64,000 bases of DNA from Clostridiales bacterium (GTDB taxonomy: Bacteria > Bacillota > Clostridia > Oscillospirales > UBA644). The stretch lies in contig JAEEJO010000074.1 in assembly GCA_016281915.1 (NCBI GenBank), forward strand, positions 1 through 64,000. The letters run 5' to 3'. The notes under the pieces were generated by a model. It worked only from the letters and a program-made list of their open reading frames with translations, was not told the DNA's origin and made no database searches. Every line of letters starts with the position of its first letter. Position 1 is the stretch's first letter. This document shows, in pieces, positions 24,664-33,862 of this stretch. Both the position numbers and the translations under genes were made by a program.

Positions 24664-26421
24664 ATGAACAGTGTTTTTATGCCCGTTTCCCGCGAGGATA
24701 TGGACGAAAGAGGAATAGACAGGCTTGATTTTATACTCGTAACGGGCGACGCTTACGTCGATCACCCGTCTTTCGGCACTGCTATAATTTCAAGAGTCCT
24801 CGAATCGCAGGGACACACCGTGGGTATAATATCCCAGCCTGACTGGAAGGATATTAACTCGTTTCGCAGGCTCGGCGAACCGAAATACGGTTTTCTTGTT
24901 AATTCCGGCAATATCGATTCAATGGTCGCGCATTATACCGTTGCGAAAAACAGACGGGAGATCGACGCATACTCTCCGGGAGGAAAACCCGGGCTGAGAC
25001 CAGACAGAGCAGTGATAGTTTACTGCAACAAGATACGCGAGGCGTTCGGCAGCGTTCCGATTGTTATCGGCGGCCTTGAAGCGTCCCTTCGCAGGTTTGC
25101 CCATTACGATTACTGGCAAAACGAGGTCCGCAGATCGATACTCGTTGATTCGTCGGCGGACATCCTATCTTTCGGTATGGGAGAACACTCCATGAAGGAA
25201 ATATGCCGCCGTCTTGCCGACGGTGAGGACGTAAAAACGATAACGGATATCCCGGGAACGTGCGTGATAACAGATAAAATACCCGAAAACGCCGTTTTCT
25301 GCCCGTCGTTTGAAGAGGTAAAGAAAGACAAAAGGAAGTTTGCAGAAGCGACGGTGATTCAGTATAACGAGCAGGACGCTTTCGAAGGGCGACCGCTTGT
25401 GCAGAAGCACTCTCTCAGATACGTTTTGCAGAACGTTCCGTCAAAACCGCTCACTCAGCAGGAGATGGACGAGGTATACGCCCTTCCGTATACGCGCACG
25501 TATCATCCGATGTATGAAAAAGACGGGGGCGTGCCCGGACTTCAGGAAGTTGAGTTTTCCATCACGCACAACAGAGGATGTTTCGGGGGCTGCAACTTCT
25601 GCTCTATAGTATTTCATCAGGGCAGAAACATTACGGCAAGATCGAAGGACTCCGTCGTTAAGGAAGCAAAGCTTCTCACGACGCTGAAAAACTTCAAGGG
25701 ATACATCCATGACGTAGGCGGACCGACCGCGAATTTCAGAAAAAACGCCTGTGCGAAAAAATCGCTGTGCAAAGACAGAAAGTGTCTCGCGCCTGAACCG
25801 TGTCCAGCAGCCAAGGCGGACCACTCGGAATACCTCGACATTCTGCGCACGTTGCGCGCTCTGCCGAAAGTGAAAAAGGTATTCATTCGCTCGGGAATAC
25901 GTTTTGACTACCTTATGCTCGATAAAAAGGACGACTTTTTCAACGAGCTCGTCAGATACCATATCAGCGGACAGCTGAAAGTGGCACCCGAGCATTCTTC
26001 AGACAAAGTTCTCGAAAAAATGGGTAAGCCGTATTTTTCGTATTACAGAGCTTTTTACAAAAAATATTTCGCCCTCAACAAAAAGTTCGGCTGCAACCAG
26101 TTCCTCGTTCCGTATCTTATGTCCTCCCACCCAGGCTGCACGCTGAACGACGCTGTAAACCTTGCTCTTTACATAAAAAGCATAGGTTATCAGCCTGAGC
26201 AGGTCCAGGACTTCTATCCAACGCCCGGCACCGTTTCTACCTGCATGTTCTATACGGGACTCGATCCTTTCACCATGCAGCCGGTATACGTGCCGAGAAC
26301 GGCAAAGGAAAAAGCGTATCAGCGCGCTCTTTTGCAGTACCGAAACCCGAAAAACCGCGCTCTCGTAAAAGAAGCGCTCCTCAAATGCGGTCGCGGAGAC
26401 CTTATAAACGTGCTAAGATAG
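24664..26421 (+). CDS. YgiQ-family radical SAM protein
   Basis: The 585-residue protein belongs to the YgiQ (UPF0313) family. The early [16 protein letters not shown] and [16 protein letters not shown], and the radical SAM cluster motif Cys306-x3-Cys310-x2-Cys313 in [12 protein letters not shown], identify it. A second Cys-rich patch ([18 protein letters not shown]) is also typical. The reaction is not established. It ends right after [10 protein letters not shown], so it lacks the extended C-terminus of proteobacterial members of over 700 residues. The Shine-Dalgarno is weak; it follows ftsK by 13 bp. Confidence 0.92.
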   Translation: MNSVFMPVSREDMDERGIDRLDFILVTGDAYVDHPSFGTAIISRVLESQGHTVGIISQPDWKDINSFRRLGEPKYGFLVNSGNIDSMVAHYTVAKNRREIDAYSPGGKPGLRPDRAVIVYCNKIREAFGSVPIVIGGLEASLRRFAHYDYWQNEVRRSILVDSSADILSFGMGEHSMKEICRRLADGEDVKTITDIPGTCVITDKIPENAVFCPSFEEVKKDKRKFAEATVIQYNEQDAFEGRPLVQKHSLRYVLQNVPSKPLTQQEMDEVYALPYTRTYHPMYEKDGGVPGLQEVEFSITHNRGCFGGCNFCSIVFHQGRNITARSKDSVVKEAKLLTTLKNFKGYIHDVGGPTANFRKNACAKKSLCKDRKCLAPEPCPAAKADHSEYLDILRTLRALPKVKKVFIRSGIRFDYLMLDKKDDFFNELVRYHISGQLKVAPEHSSDKVLEKMGKPYFSYYRAFYKKYFALNKKFGCNQFLVPYLMSSHPGCTLNDAVNLALYIKSIGYQPEQVQDFYPTPGTVSTCMFYTGLDPFTMQPVYVPRTAKEKAYQRALLQYRNPKNRALVKEALLKCGRGDLINVLR

Positions 26422-26501
26422 CCCTGCAGGCAGAAATTTAACCTGATTTTCGGAAATTCTAATTTTTTTCCGTGGAATTCAAACATATTTGAAAAAAATT
26501 A

Positions 26502-26530
26502 TTGACAATCGTGACTTTTTATGATATAAT
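26502..26530 (+). promoter_or_regulatory. Perfect consensus promoter of the two-component operon
   Basis: TTGACA (26502-26507), a 17-bp spacer and TATAAT (26525-26530) match the consensus exactly. Confidence 0.88.
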
Positions 26531-26571
26531 CTTTAATATATTGGTGAAATTTTTTTTACGGAGGTCGCTGT

Positions 26572-27261
26572 ATGGATAAAATCATACTTATCGCGGACGA
26601 CAATAAGGATATAGTGGATATCCTTAAGGCGTATGCGCAAAAAGAGGGTTACAAATGCATTTGCGCCTATGACGGCGAGCAGACCCTCAAAATGTTCAAG
26701 GAATTCAACCCCATTCTTATACTTCTCGACGTTATGATGCCGAAAATGAACGGTTTTGACGTTTGCCGTCAGATCAGACAGACATCAAGCGTTCCCATCA
26801 TAATCGTTTCTGCGAAAAATGAGGAAGCAGAGCGCATAATGGGTCTTGATCTCGGCGCGGACGACTATATACCCAAGCCGTTCTCACCCAGAGAAGTAAT
26901 GACGAGGATCAAGGCAGTTCTGCGCCGCGTTACGGACGATATTTCCGACGAACGCTCAAAGCGCATCGAGATCGCAGGTCTGGTTGTTGACATGAACAGC
27001 TATGAGGCGTATGTAAACGGAAATCCCGTAGTATTAACGAAGAAGGAAATCGAGATAATCTGGCTTTTCGCTTCAAATCCGGGCAGAGTATTCACAAGAG
27101 ATCATCTTCTCGAGAATATCTGGGGCTATGAGTATTTCGGAGACACAAGAACCGTTGATACGCACATCAAGCGCATCAGAACGAAGCTCAATCTCAATCA
27201 GTCCGTCAATTTCGACATAAAAACGGTTTGGGGCGTCGGATATAAATTCGAGGTCAAATAA
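26572..27261 (+). CDS. OmpR/PhoB-family response regulator
   Basis: The 229-residue protein has a receiver domain (1-120) with the acidic pair Asp9-Asp10, phospho-acceptor Asp53 in LLDVMMPKMNG, the SAK switch and KPF lysine. The C-terminal winged helix (about 130-229) ends in the typical RTVDTHIKRIRTKL...VWGVGYKFE. ACGGAGG precedes ATG 26572. Its last base is the first base of the sensor kinase ATG. The layout resembles PhoP/PhoR or WalR/WalK pairs, but the regulon cannot be read from here. Confidence 0.95.
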   Translation: MDKIILIADDNKDIVDILKAYAQKEGYKCICAYDGEQTLKMFKEFNPILILLDVMMPKMNGFDVCRQIRQTSSVPIIIVSAKNEEAERIMGLDLGADDYIPKPFSPREVMTRIKAVLRRVTDDISDERSKRIEIAGLVVDMNSYEAYVNGNPVVLTKKEIEIIWLFASNPGRVFTRDHLLENIWGYEYFGDTRTVDTHIKRIRTKLNLNQSVNFDIKTVWGVGYKFEVK

Positions 27262-29051
27262 TGTTTAAAAGCCTTTCTTCAAAGGTCATTGCCGTATTCA
27301 TATCAGTTACTGTGCTGGTGGTTTTAATCACCAGCGCGGTTTTTATGACGCTTTTTTCAAGATATGCATACCGTGAAAAGAGCGACGCACTGCTCAGCTG
27401 CGCAAACGGCATAGCCAACTTCATTTCAAGTGAAAACACTCTTGAAGAGCCTACCCTGAAAGCAAAAAACTTTCCGGATTACGCAACGCTTGTTTCAAGC
27501 ATAGTAAATGCAAATCTCTGGATATGCAAGCCCGACGGATTTTTTATTCCTCTCAAATATGCGTCCTGGCCCGTCTCGGTGAGCCAGCTGACAAAAAAGG
27601 AAAGCGATATAATAACCGAATGTCTTGCGGGAAAAAAGAGCGTTACAACGGAGTTTTCATCCAATTTCGGTGAAAGGACCATGACCGTTGCCGTGCCGAT
27701 TTATGAAAAAGACGCGATCGACAGCAAAAACCCGAAGGTTATAGGCGCGGTTCTCATGCATTCTCCGTTCAAATACATAAACGAAACATTTTCCGCATCG
27801 GCAGGCATCCTTGCGCTGACGTTTGCTGTTTCCGTTGTGGTTACCGTTATCTTCGCAGTCCTTCTCGGCATACATCTGACAAAGCCCATAAACGAAATGT
27901 GCCGCGCTTCGACCGAGATCGCAAACGGTGACTTTTCAATACGGGTGAGAACGAAGGACAAAACGGAGCTTCAGGACCTCGCTCACGCGCTCAATCATCT
28001 TGCATACAATCTCGGCGGCACGTTCACAAGGCTGAAAAACGAGAAAGACAAGATCGCGAACATAATCGAAAACGTATCGGACGGTCTTGCCTCATACGAT
28101 ACGAATATGCATCTGCAAAGCTACAATACCGCGCTTTTGCAGCTGTGCAGCCAGAATCAGCTTGAGGACCCTGCGGTTGTTGAGATGATAATGCGCGCCA
28201 TGCAGACGGGGCAGAAGCAAACCGTTGTTCTTAACGGAAAGGATATTCTCAAATTCACCGCCACAAGGATCCAGAACAACGATATTACCGAAGGCGTTGT
28301 GGTTATCGTGCGCGACATAAGTCAGTCAGAGAGGCTTGAACAGCTGCGGACAGATTTCGTTGCAAACGTATCTCACGAATTCAGAACGCCCCTGACGGTA
28401 ATAAAAGGCTCTGCGGAAGCGCTGATAGACGGCGCGGCAGAAACCGAAGAGGAAAAACAGGCGTATTATTCAAGAATAGAAACGGAAACGCTCGCTCTTG
28501 AAAGGCTTGTGCGAGATCTTCTCGATACATCCAAATACAAGGCGGGGCATATCGTAATGGAGATAAAACCCGTTGACGCAATGTCCCTGACAGCCGATAT
28601 CACCTCCAAGCTGCGTCCCGTTGCCGAAGAAAAAGGCATAACGCTTGAATTTGAGCCGCATGAGATGGAATTTGTGCTTGCCGATTATGACAGACTCCGC
28701 CAGATGATAATCATCCTGCTTGACAATTCCATCAAATTCACTCCGCAGGGCGGCAAGGTAACGGTAACGGCGGAAGAAAAAGACGACGGCTACGCATATA
28801 TCACGGTAAAGGACACCGGCGTTGGAATCGCAGAAGAGGATCTGCCGTATATTTTCGACAGATTTTACAAGGCCGACAAGGCGCGGGGCGGTTCGGAAAC
28901 GGGTTCAGGTCTCGGTCTTTCGATAGCGTGGGAGCTTGCCGACCTTATGAAGGGCACGATACTCGTTGAAAGCGAAGTGGGAAAAGGCACGGCATTTACC
29001 GTTGTCATTCCGCTTGCTCCGCCCTACGAAGAGGAAGAAGACGAGGAATAG
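27261..29051 (+). CDS. Sensor histidine kinase, PhoR/WalK-like
   Basis: The 596-residue kinase has a membrane span at about 8-30, an extracytoplasmic sensor region of about 140 residues, a second span at about 175-198, then HAMP (THLTKPINEM onward), a PAS-like segment at about 255-360, HisKA with His372 in VSHEFRTPLTV, and the HATPase_c domain with N (LLDNSIKFT), G1 (VKDTGVGIAEEDL) and G2 (SGLGLSI) boxes. An acidic tail (YEEEEDEE) ends the protein. It shares one base with the regulator stop, so the pair is translationally coupled. Confidence 0.94.
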   Translation: MFKSLSSKVIAVFISVTVLVVLITSAVFMTLFSRYAYREKSDALLSCANGIANFISSENTLEEPTLKAKNFPDYATLVSSIVNANLWICKPDGFFIPLKYASWPVSVSQLTKKESDIITECLAGKKSVTTEFSSNFGERTMTVAVPIYEKDAIDSKNPKVIGAVLMHSPFKYINETFSASAGILALTFAVSVVVTVIFAVLLGIHLTKPINEMCRASTEIANGDFSIRVRTKDKTELQDLAHALNHLAYNLGGTFTRLKNEKDKIANIIENVSDGLASYDTNMHLQSYNTALLQLCSQNQLEDPAVVEMIMRAMQTGQKQTVVLNGKDILKFTATRIQNNDITEGVVVIVRDISQSERLEQLRTDFVANVSHEFRTPLTVIKGSAEALIDGAAETEEEKQAYYSRIETETLALERLVRDLLDTSKYKAGHIVMEIKPVDAMSLTADITSKLRPVAEEKGITLEFEPHEMEFVLADYDRLRQMIIILLDNSIKFTPQGGKVTVTAEEKDDGYAYITVKDTGVGIAEEDLPYIFDRFYKADKARGGSETGSGLGLSIAWELADLMKGTILVESEVGKGTAFTVVIPLAPPYEEEEDEE

Positions 29052-29095
29052 CGCTCCGTCTTACCAATAATTCACAATTAATTCAAAAAACGCTA

Positions 29096-29124
29096 TTGAA
29101 ATAAGAGACTTTTTGTGATATAAT
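29096..29124 (+). promoter_or_regulatory. Promoter of rplS
   Basis: TTGAAA (29096-29101), a 17-bp spacer and TATAAT (29119-29124) are seen. Confidence 0.8.
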
Positions 29125-29134
29125 TAATTGCTTA

Positions 29135-29173
29135 TGAAGCGGTCCTCTGCCCTCTCTGCAAGAACGCTTCGCG
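29135..29173 (+). promoter_or_regulatory. Candidate L19 mRNA leader hairpin
   Basis: GAAGCG near 29136 can pair with CGCTTC near 29165 in the short 5' leader of rplS, leaving a pyrimidine-rich loop. Autoregulatory leaders are known for L19 mRNAs in Firmicutes, but no motif match could be checked, so the role is inference. Confidence 0.4.
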
Positions 29174-29201
29174 CACTGAATAATATCAGGAGGAAGAGAA
29201 G

Positions 29202-29546
29202 ATGTCCAACAAACTTGATCTTTTCACCAAGGACCAGATCAGAGAAGAAGCTTTGCCCTTCGACATCGGCAGCACTGTAAAAGTCCATGTGAAAATCAAA
29301 GAAGGTTCCCGTGAAAGAATCCAGGTATTCGAAGGAACCGTAATTGCCAAGAAGCACGGAGGCGTATCCGAAACTGTTACAGTTCGCCGCGTTGCATACG
29401 GTGTAGGCGTAGAAAAGACTTTCCCGATCAACTCCCCCAACATCGCAAAGGTTGAGGTAGTCCGTAACGGTAACGTCCGTCGCGCCAAACTGTACTATCT
29501 TCGTGACAGAGTTGGTAAGGCTGCCAAAGTCAAAGAGAAAATCTGA
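29202..29546 (+). CDS. rplS: 50S ribosomal protein L19
   Basis: The 114-residue protein is L19, at the interface of the 30S and 50S subunits. Family motifs include [48 protein letters not shown] and [24 protein letters not shown] precedes the ATG. It has its own promoter, leader and downstream terminator. The lepB-rbgA-rnhB-yraN neighbourhood is the usual Bacillota arrangement. Confidence 0.98.
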   Translation: MSNKLDLFTKDQIREEALPFDIGSTVKVHVKIKEGSRERIQVFEGTVIAKKHGGVSETVTVRRVAYGVGVEKTFPINSPNIAKVEVVRNGNVRRAKLYYLRDRVGKAAKVKEKI

Positions 29547-29643
29547 TTGCGGTCACACGACCTGTATCCGGGGAATAAGACGTCCGGATCCGATTTTCCA
29601 CGCCGTAACGGTGAATAACGATCATTGTCCGGCAGCGTAAATT

Positions 29644-29692
29644 ATGCGGTGTTCACTCTCTGTTGACGGTTGAATACCGCATTATTTTTATA
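29644..29692 (+). terminator. Intrinsic terminator between rplS and lepB
   Basis: ATGCGGTGTTCA pairs with TGAATACCGCAT (12 bp with one G-U) around a 15-base loop, followed by TATTTTTAT. No clear promoter for lepB is visible downstream, so partial read-through is likely. Confidence 0.7.
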
Positions 29693-29705
29693 TCAGGAGA
29701 ATAAA

Positions 29706-30338
29706 ATGGACGAAAACGAAGTAATGCCCGCAGGCGCACCCGAAACGAACGAACCGTCCGATCCGAAGTTCGGCAAAGAACACACTGTCGTTCAGGGCTT
29801 TTTTGATTACGTAGCAGATATAATAGTAACATCCGTTGTTGCCGCCGTATTTCTTCTTACCCTCGTTGTAAGAACGGGGTACGTTGACGGAACGTCTATG
29901 GTTCCTACGATGCAGGACGGCGACAGATATCTTGTTTCCGAGCTTTTTTACACTCCTAAACAGGGCGACATAGTTGTTTTTCAGCCCGTCAGCAACGAAC
30001 TGACGCGAAAATACATCCATGGCGAAAACAAACTTCTTGTAAAGCGCGTTATCGCAACGGAAGGTCAGGTAGTTGATATAAACGAAGAAACAAGACAGGT
30101 CATCGTTGACGGGGTTGTGCTCAACGAACCGTATCTTACGGGCAATATAACCACGAAACGCGCAGGTTCGCCGATAGAATATCCGTTTGAAGTCCCTGCG
30201 GGACATATTTTTGTTATGGGCGACAACCGGACCGACTCGGTAGACAGCCGCTCGATAGGAAGCGTTGACGTAAGGACCCTGCTCGGCAAGATATTCGTAA
30301 GATTTTTCCCCTTCAATAAGATAGGAGCCGTAGATTGA
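29706..30338 (+). CDS. lepB: Signal peptidase I
   Basis: The 210-residue type I leader peptidase cleaves signal peptides on the outer face of the membrane. An acidic cytoplasmic N-terminus leads to one membrane span (about 33-56). The catalytic dyad is Ser64 in DGTSMVPTM and Lys113 in LLVKRVIATEG, and box E GDNRTDSVDSRSIG is present. ATG 29706 follows AGGAG; a TTG at 29670 lies inside the terminator stem. Its stop overlaps the TTG start of rbgA. Confidence 0.95.
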   Translation: MDENEVMPAGAPETNEPSDPKFGKEHTVVQGFFDYVADIIVTSVVAAVFLLTLVVRTGYVDGTSMVPTMQDGDRYLVSELFYTPKQGDIVVFQPVSNELTRKYIHGENKLLVKRVIATEGQVVDINEETRQVIVDGVVLNEPYLTGNITTKRAGSPIEYPFEVPAGHIFVMGDNRTDSVDSRSIGSVDVRTLLGKIFVRFFPFNKIGAVD

Positions 30339-31228
30339 ATATAAACTGGTATCCCGGACATATGACGAAAGCCCGCAGAATGATCGAAGACAGTCTGAAG
30401 CAGGTAGATATGGCGGTGGAGATTCTCGATGCGAGAATACCGCTTTCGTCAAGGAACCCCGATATTGCGCCGATGCTCGCAAAAGCGAACCGCCCGGGAA
30501 TGATAATTCTGAATAAAAGCGATCTTGCAGATCCCGCCGAAAATGAAAAGTGGCTTTCGCAATACAAAAAAAGCGGAATTCCAGCTATTCTTTTCAATGC
30601 AAGAGCAACCGGCGCGAAGGCTACTGCGGAATTTACCGCGGCGGTCAAAACCGCTTATGCGGAAAAGGCGGAAAAGAACGCTGCTCGCGGAATGGTCGGC
30701 AGGGCGATAAAAATAATGGTCCTGGGCATTCCGAACGTGGGAAAATCAACCGTTATAAACTGTCTTTGCGGCAGCAAACGGGCTAAGGCGGAAGACAGAC
30801 CGGGCGTCACACGCGGAAAACAGTGGATAAGCGCTCAGGGGCTCGATATCCTTGACACTCCCGGCATACTCTGGCCTAAGATAGACGATAAATCGGCCGC
30901 TGAAAAGCTTGCGGTAACGGGAGCGATACGCGACGAAATACTCGACTGCGAAGAGCTTGCCGTCAGCCTTCTTGACATTCTGAAAAACTGCGGATATATG
31001 CCGCTTGTTGTTTCAAGATATAAAATCACAGAAAAACTTCCGGAAAGCAGCCTCGATCTGCTTTCCCTTATAGGAAAAAAACGCGGTTTTGTCGTTTCCG
31101 GCGGACATATAGATACCGAACGCGCCGCATCCGTTCTGCTTGACGAATTCCGGGGCGGAAAGATCGGCCGAATAACGCTCGACAGATCCGGCGACAATGA
31201 CGAAAATCAGAATATTACCGGAGCCTGA
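30335..31228 (+). CDS. rbgA: Ribosome biogenesis GTPase RbgA (YlqF)
   Basis: The 297-residue circularly permuted GTPase matures the 50S subunit. The G motifs run in permuted order: G4 LNKSDL, then G1 GIPNVGKSTVIN, then G3 DTPGILWPK, after the N-terminal WYPGHMTKARRMI signature. The start is TTG 30335, overlapping the lepB stop (TTGA), with AGGAG seven bases upstream; no ATG is close. The C-terminal ANTAR-like RNA-binding segment is present. Confidence 0.94.
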   Translation: MNINWYPGHMTKARRMIEDSLKQVDMAVEILDARIPLSSRNPDIAPMLAKANRPGMIILNKSDLADPAENEKWLSQYKKSGIPAILFNARATGAKATAEFTAAVKTAYAEKAEKNAARGMVGRAIKIMVLGIPNVGKSTVINCLCGSKRAKAEDRPGVTRGKQWISAQGLDILDTPGILWPKIDDKSAAEKLAVTGAIRDEILDCEELAVSLLDILKNCGYMPLVVSRYKITEKLPESSLDLLSLIGKKRGFVVSGGHIDTERAASVLLDEFRGGKIGRITLDRSGDNDENQNITGA

Positions 31229-31229
31229 G

Positions 31230-31823
31230 ATGACGGAAATCGGATTTGACGATAAATACCGAAATGTTTATTCCGTATTCTGCGGGATAGACGAAGCGGG
31301 AAGAGGATGTCTTTGCGGACCTGTGTGCGCCGCGGCGGTCATTCTGCCGAAAGATGCCATGATAGAAGGTGCTGACGATTCAAAAAAGCTTTCTCCGAAA
31401 AAAAGAGAAGAGCTTTACGGAACAATTACCTCGTCCGCGGTCAGCTGGTGCGCCGCTTTTGCCACTCCCGAAGAGATAGACTCTCTGAATATTCTCAACG
31501 CAACTTTTCTTGCGATGAAAAGAGCGGTTGACGGACTTGAAACAAAGCCGCAGTTCGCGCTTGTTGACGGAAACAGGTGCCGCGGTCTTGATATTCCGTT
31601 TGAATGCGTTGTAAAAGGCGACTCAAAAAGTCTTTCGATAGCATGCGCGTCGATAATCGCAAAGGTAACAAGAGACAGATTCATGCAGCAGCTTGCGGAA
31701 AAATACCCGATGTATTGTCTTGACGAGCATAAAGGCTACCCTACCGAAAAGCATTATGAAAAGATTCGGGAATACGGGGTATGCGATATATACAGAAAAA
31801 CTTTTCTCAAAAAAATGCACTGA
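31230..31823 (+). CDS. rnhB: Ribonuclease HII
   Basis: The 197-residue enzyme cleaves the RNA strand of RNA-DNA hybrids and single ribonucleotides in DNA. It has GIDEAGRG with the catalytic Asp-Glu, DDSKKLSPKKRE, LVDGN, VKGDSKSLSIACASIIAKVTRD and HKGYPT. ATG 31230 is chosen because GGAG lies 7 bases upstream and it starts one base after the rbgA stop; an in-frame ATG at 31197 lies inside rbgA. The yraN start follows one base after its stop. Confidence 0.95.
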   Translation: MTEIGFDDKYRNVYSVFCGIDEAGRGCLCGPVCAAAVILPKDAMIEGADDSKKLSPKKREELYGTITSSAVSWCAAFATPEEIDSLNILNATFLAMKRAVDGLETKPQFALVDGNRCRGLDIPFECVVKGDSKSLSIACASIIAKVTRDRFMQQLAEKYPMYCLDEHKGYPTEKHYEKIREYGVCDIYRKTFLKKMH

Positions 31824-31824
31824 T

Positions 31825-32286
31825 ATGAAAAAGACGGAAAAACGCCTTACCGGCGATTATTTTGAAGAAATAACCGCAGAATGGATGAAGAAAAACGGTT
31901 ACCGTATCGTGGCGAGAAACTGGGAAAAGCATCCGCATGAGCTTGATATAGTTGCGCTTCACGGAAACACGCTCGTTTTTACCGAGGTAAAATCCGCAAA
32001 CGTTTCAAACTATGAACCGCCCGAGAAAAACATAGATAAAGACAAAATGCTTTCGCTCACGAAGGCAGCGATCGAGTTTCTTCGAGAACTTGAAGACCGC
32101 GGCATAGACACCGCGCGGCTGAATAAAAGATTCGACGCGGCAGCGATAACGTTTTCTTCGGAGCGGGAAATTGTTGAATTCAGATATTACGAAAATTATT
32201 TTATATGCAGCGACGACCGTTTTGCCGGTCCCGATACAGAGGATAACGAAACGGAAAAAAGCCTGCGCGGGAAGGTAAACGAATGA
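31825..32286 (+). CDS. YraN family protein (UPF0102), endonuclease-fold
   Basis: The 153-residue protein has the YraN signature: GDYFEEITAEWMKKNGYRIVARNW, then the nuclease-like ELDIVALHGNTLVFTEVKS with the restriction-endonuclease core (E...D...ExK). It resembles archaeal Holliday junction resolvase folds, but its cellular role is unsettled. ATG 31825 lies one base after the rnhB stop. The acidic C-terminal extension of about 25 residues is longer than usual. It overlaps the next gene by four bases. Confidence 0.9.
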   Translation: MKKTEKRLTGDYFEEITAEWMKKNGYRIVARNWEKHPHELDIVALHGNTLVFTEVKSANVSNYEPPEKNIDKDKMLSLTKAAIEFLRELEDRGIDTARLNKRFDAAAITFSSEREIVEFRYYENYFICSDDRFAGPDTEDNETEKSLRGKVNE

Positions 32287-33149
32287 AATTTTTTGATCTG
32301 CACTGCGACACGCCTACCGTTATGTTCGCAAAGAAAAACGGATTTGACGACAGCACGATGCACATAAACGCGGAAGGGCTGAAAAAATTTGAAAAAGCAT
32401 ATCAGCTCTGCGCCGTTTTCACTGCAGACGAATACAAAGAGAGCGGATTTGAATATTTCCGTTCCGTAATGGATTATTTTCTGCCCGTGGCAAAAAAAGC
32501 TGATAATTTTGTTCCCATCGTCTCTTCGGAAGGCGGAAGATGCATAGACGGAAATCCGGAAAATCTTATAAAGCTCAAAAAAGATTACGGTCTTCGCGTA
32601 TTCGGTCTTGTTCATAACGGAGAAAACCAGCTTGCCTGCGGCGGAATAAGAGACAACAAAAAAGGGCTTACGCAAACAGGCGAAGAAGCCGTTAAAATGT
32701 GCGAAGAGCTCGGCATCGTTCCCGATTGCTCGCACCTTTCTGACGCAGGATTCAACGATCTTGTAAGGATCTGCAAAAAGCCGTTTATCGCCACGCATTC
32801 AAACTGCAGATCGGTTTACGGTAAACAAAGAAATCTTGAAGACGATCAGCTTCGTGAGATATTCCGCAGAGGCGGACTTTGCGGTCTCAATCTTTTCCCG
32901 GACATTATATGTGACGACCCGAGCCTTGAAGACCTTATGAAGCACGCCGAAAAAATGCTTTCGCTCGGCGGAGAGGACTGCATCGCCATCGGCGGAGATC
33001 TTGACGGCATAGTATCGGTGCCGAAAGGGTTCAAAGACGTTGGCAGTTATACCGATATTTATTCTCTTCTTGCCTCTGAGTTTTCCGAATCGACGGCAGA
33101 AAAGATAATGTATAAAAACGCGGCGAAGTTTTTCGGCATCGGAGAATAA
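32283..33149 (+). CDS. Membrane dipeptidase, peptidase M19 family
   Basis: The 288-residue metal-dependent TIM-barrel enzyme hydrolyses dipeptides, in some members D-amino-acid containing ones. The zinc-site motifs are FDLHCDT near the N-terminus, the SSEGG segment with the bridging Glu, PDCSHLS, IATHSNCRSVYG and AIGGDLDG. There is no signal peptide, so it is probably cytoplasmic despite the family name. The ATGA start overlap with yraN shows tight coupling. A metallophosphoesterase gene follows after 3 bp. Confidence 0.92.
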   Translation: MKFFDLHCDTPTVMFAKKNGFDDSTMHINAEGLKKFEKAYQLCAVFTADEYKESGFEYFRSVMDYFLPVAKKADNFVPIVSSEGGRCIDGNPENLIKLKKDYGLRVFGLVHNGENQLACGGIRDNKKGLTQTGEEAVKMCEELGIVPDCSHLSDAGFNDLVRICKKPFIATHSNCRSVYGKQRNLEDDQLREIFRRGGLCGLNLFPDIICDDPSLEDLMKHAEKMLSLGGEDCIAIGGDLDGIVSVPKGFKDVGSYTDIYSLLASEFSESTAEKIMYKNAAKFFGIGE

Positions 33150-33152
33150 AAG

Positions 33153-33842
33153 ATGGCGTTATACGTTATCGGGGATCTTCACCTCTCGCTTTCCGATAAA
33201 ATAAACAAGCCGATGGATATTTTCGGCGATAACTGGACGAAGCATGACAGTCAGCTGAAAAGCAACTGGCAGGCGACCGAAAACGATACGACCGTTATTG
33301 CGGGAGACGTTTCATGGGCGATGGATTTTGCAGAGCTTGAACCGGATTTCTCCTTTATCGACTCACTTCCCGGCAAAAAAATCATTCTCAAAGGCAACCA
33401 CGACTACTGGTGGACGACAATGAGAAAAATGAACGCTTTCGCAGCGAATTTCAGCACGATATCGTTTCTTCACAACAACAGTTTTCTTGTAGACGGCGTT
33501 TCTGTCTGCGGAACGAGAGGCTGGATAACGGACCCTGACGAGCCGCAGGATGAGAAGATACTTATGCGCGAGGTGGGAAGACTTGAAGAGTCGCTGAAAA
33601 ATGCGGAATCTGAAAACAGGATCGTTTTTCTGCACTATCCGCCGATAACCGCCGCGGCAAAATGCGGCGAGATACTATCCGTTCTTTCCGAATACGGAAT
33701 AAAACGATGCTATTACGGTCACCTTCACGGAAAAGCTATAAAAGGCGCTTACAACGGAGATTATGCCGGCACGGATTTCAGGCTTGTCTCGGCAGATTAT
33801 CTCGGGTTTAAGCCGTTAAAAATAGATACTAATATGATATAA
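33153..33842 (+). CDS. Metallophosphoesterase, calcineurin-like
   Basis: The 229-residue enzyme has the full dimetal site: IGDLHLS, AGDVSWAMD, KGNHDYWW, FLHYPPI and YYGHLHG. This is the YkuE/YmdB-adjacent class common in Clostridia; the substrate is unknown. Unlike the phosphoesterase at 18627 it keeps the GNHD motif intact. It lies 3 bp after the dipeptidase gene and 20 bp before tig. Confidence 0.92.
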   Translation: MALYVIGDLHLSLSDKINKPMDIFGDNWTKHDSQLKSNWQATENDTTVIAGDVSWAMDFAELEPDFSFIDSLPGKKIILKGNHDYWWTTMRKMNAFAANFSTISFLHNNSFLVDGVSVCGTRGWITDPDEPQDEKILMREVGRLEESLKNAESENRIVFLHYPPITAAAKCGEILSVLSEYGIKRCYYGHLHGKAIKGAYNGDYAGTDFRLVSADYLGFKPLKIDTNMI

Positions 33843-33862
33843 CTGTAACAGGAGTGTTCAAA

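Noticed and set aside
24664-26421. Frameshift truncating ygiQ
   Set aside because: The shorter C-terminus is smooth and followed by a stop and a non-coding gap with no continuing homologous frame, so it is treated as a natural short form.
29688-30482. 264-codon open frame on minus
   Set aside because: It is antisense to lepB and rbgA and covers the rplS-lepB terminator arm; no family is recognised.
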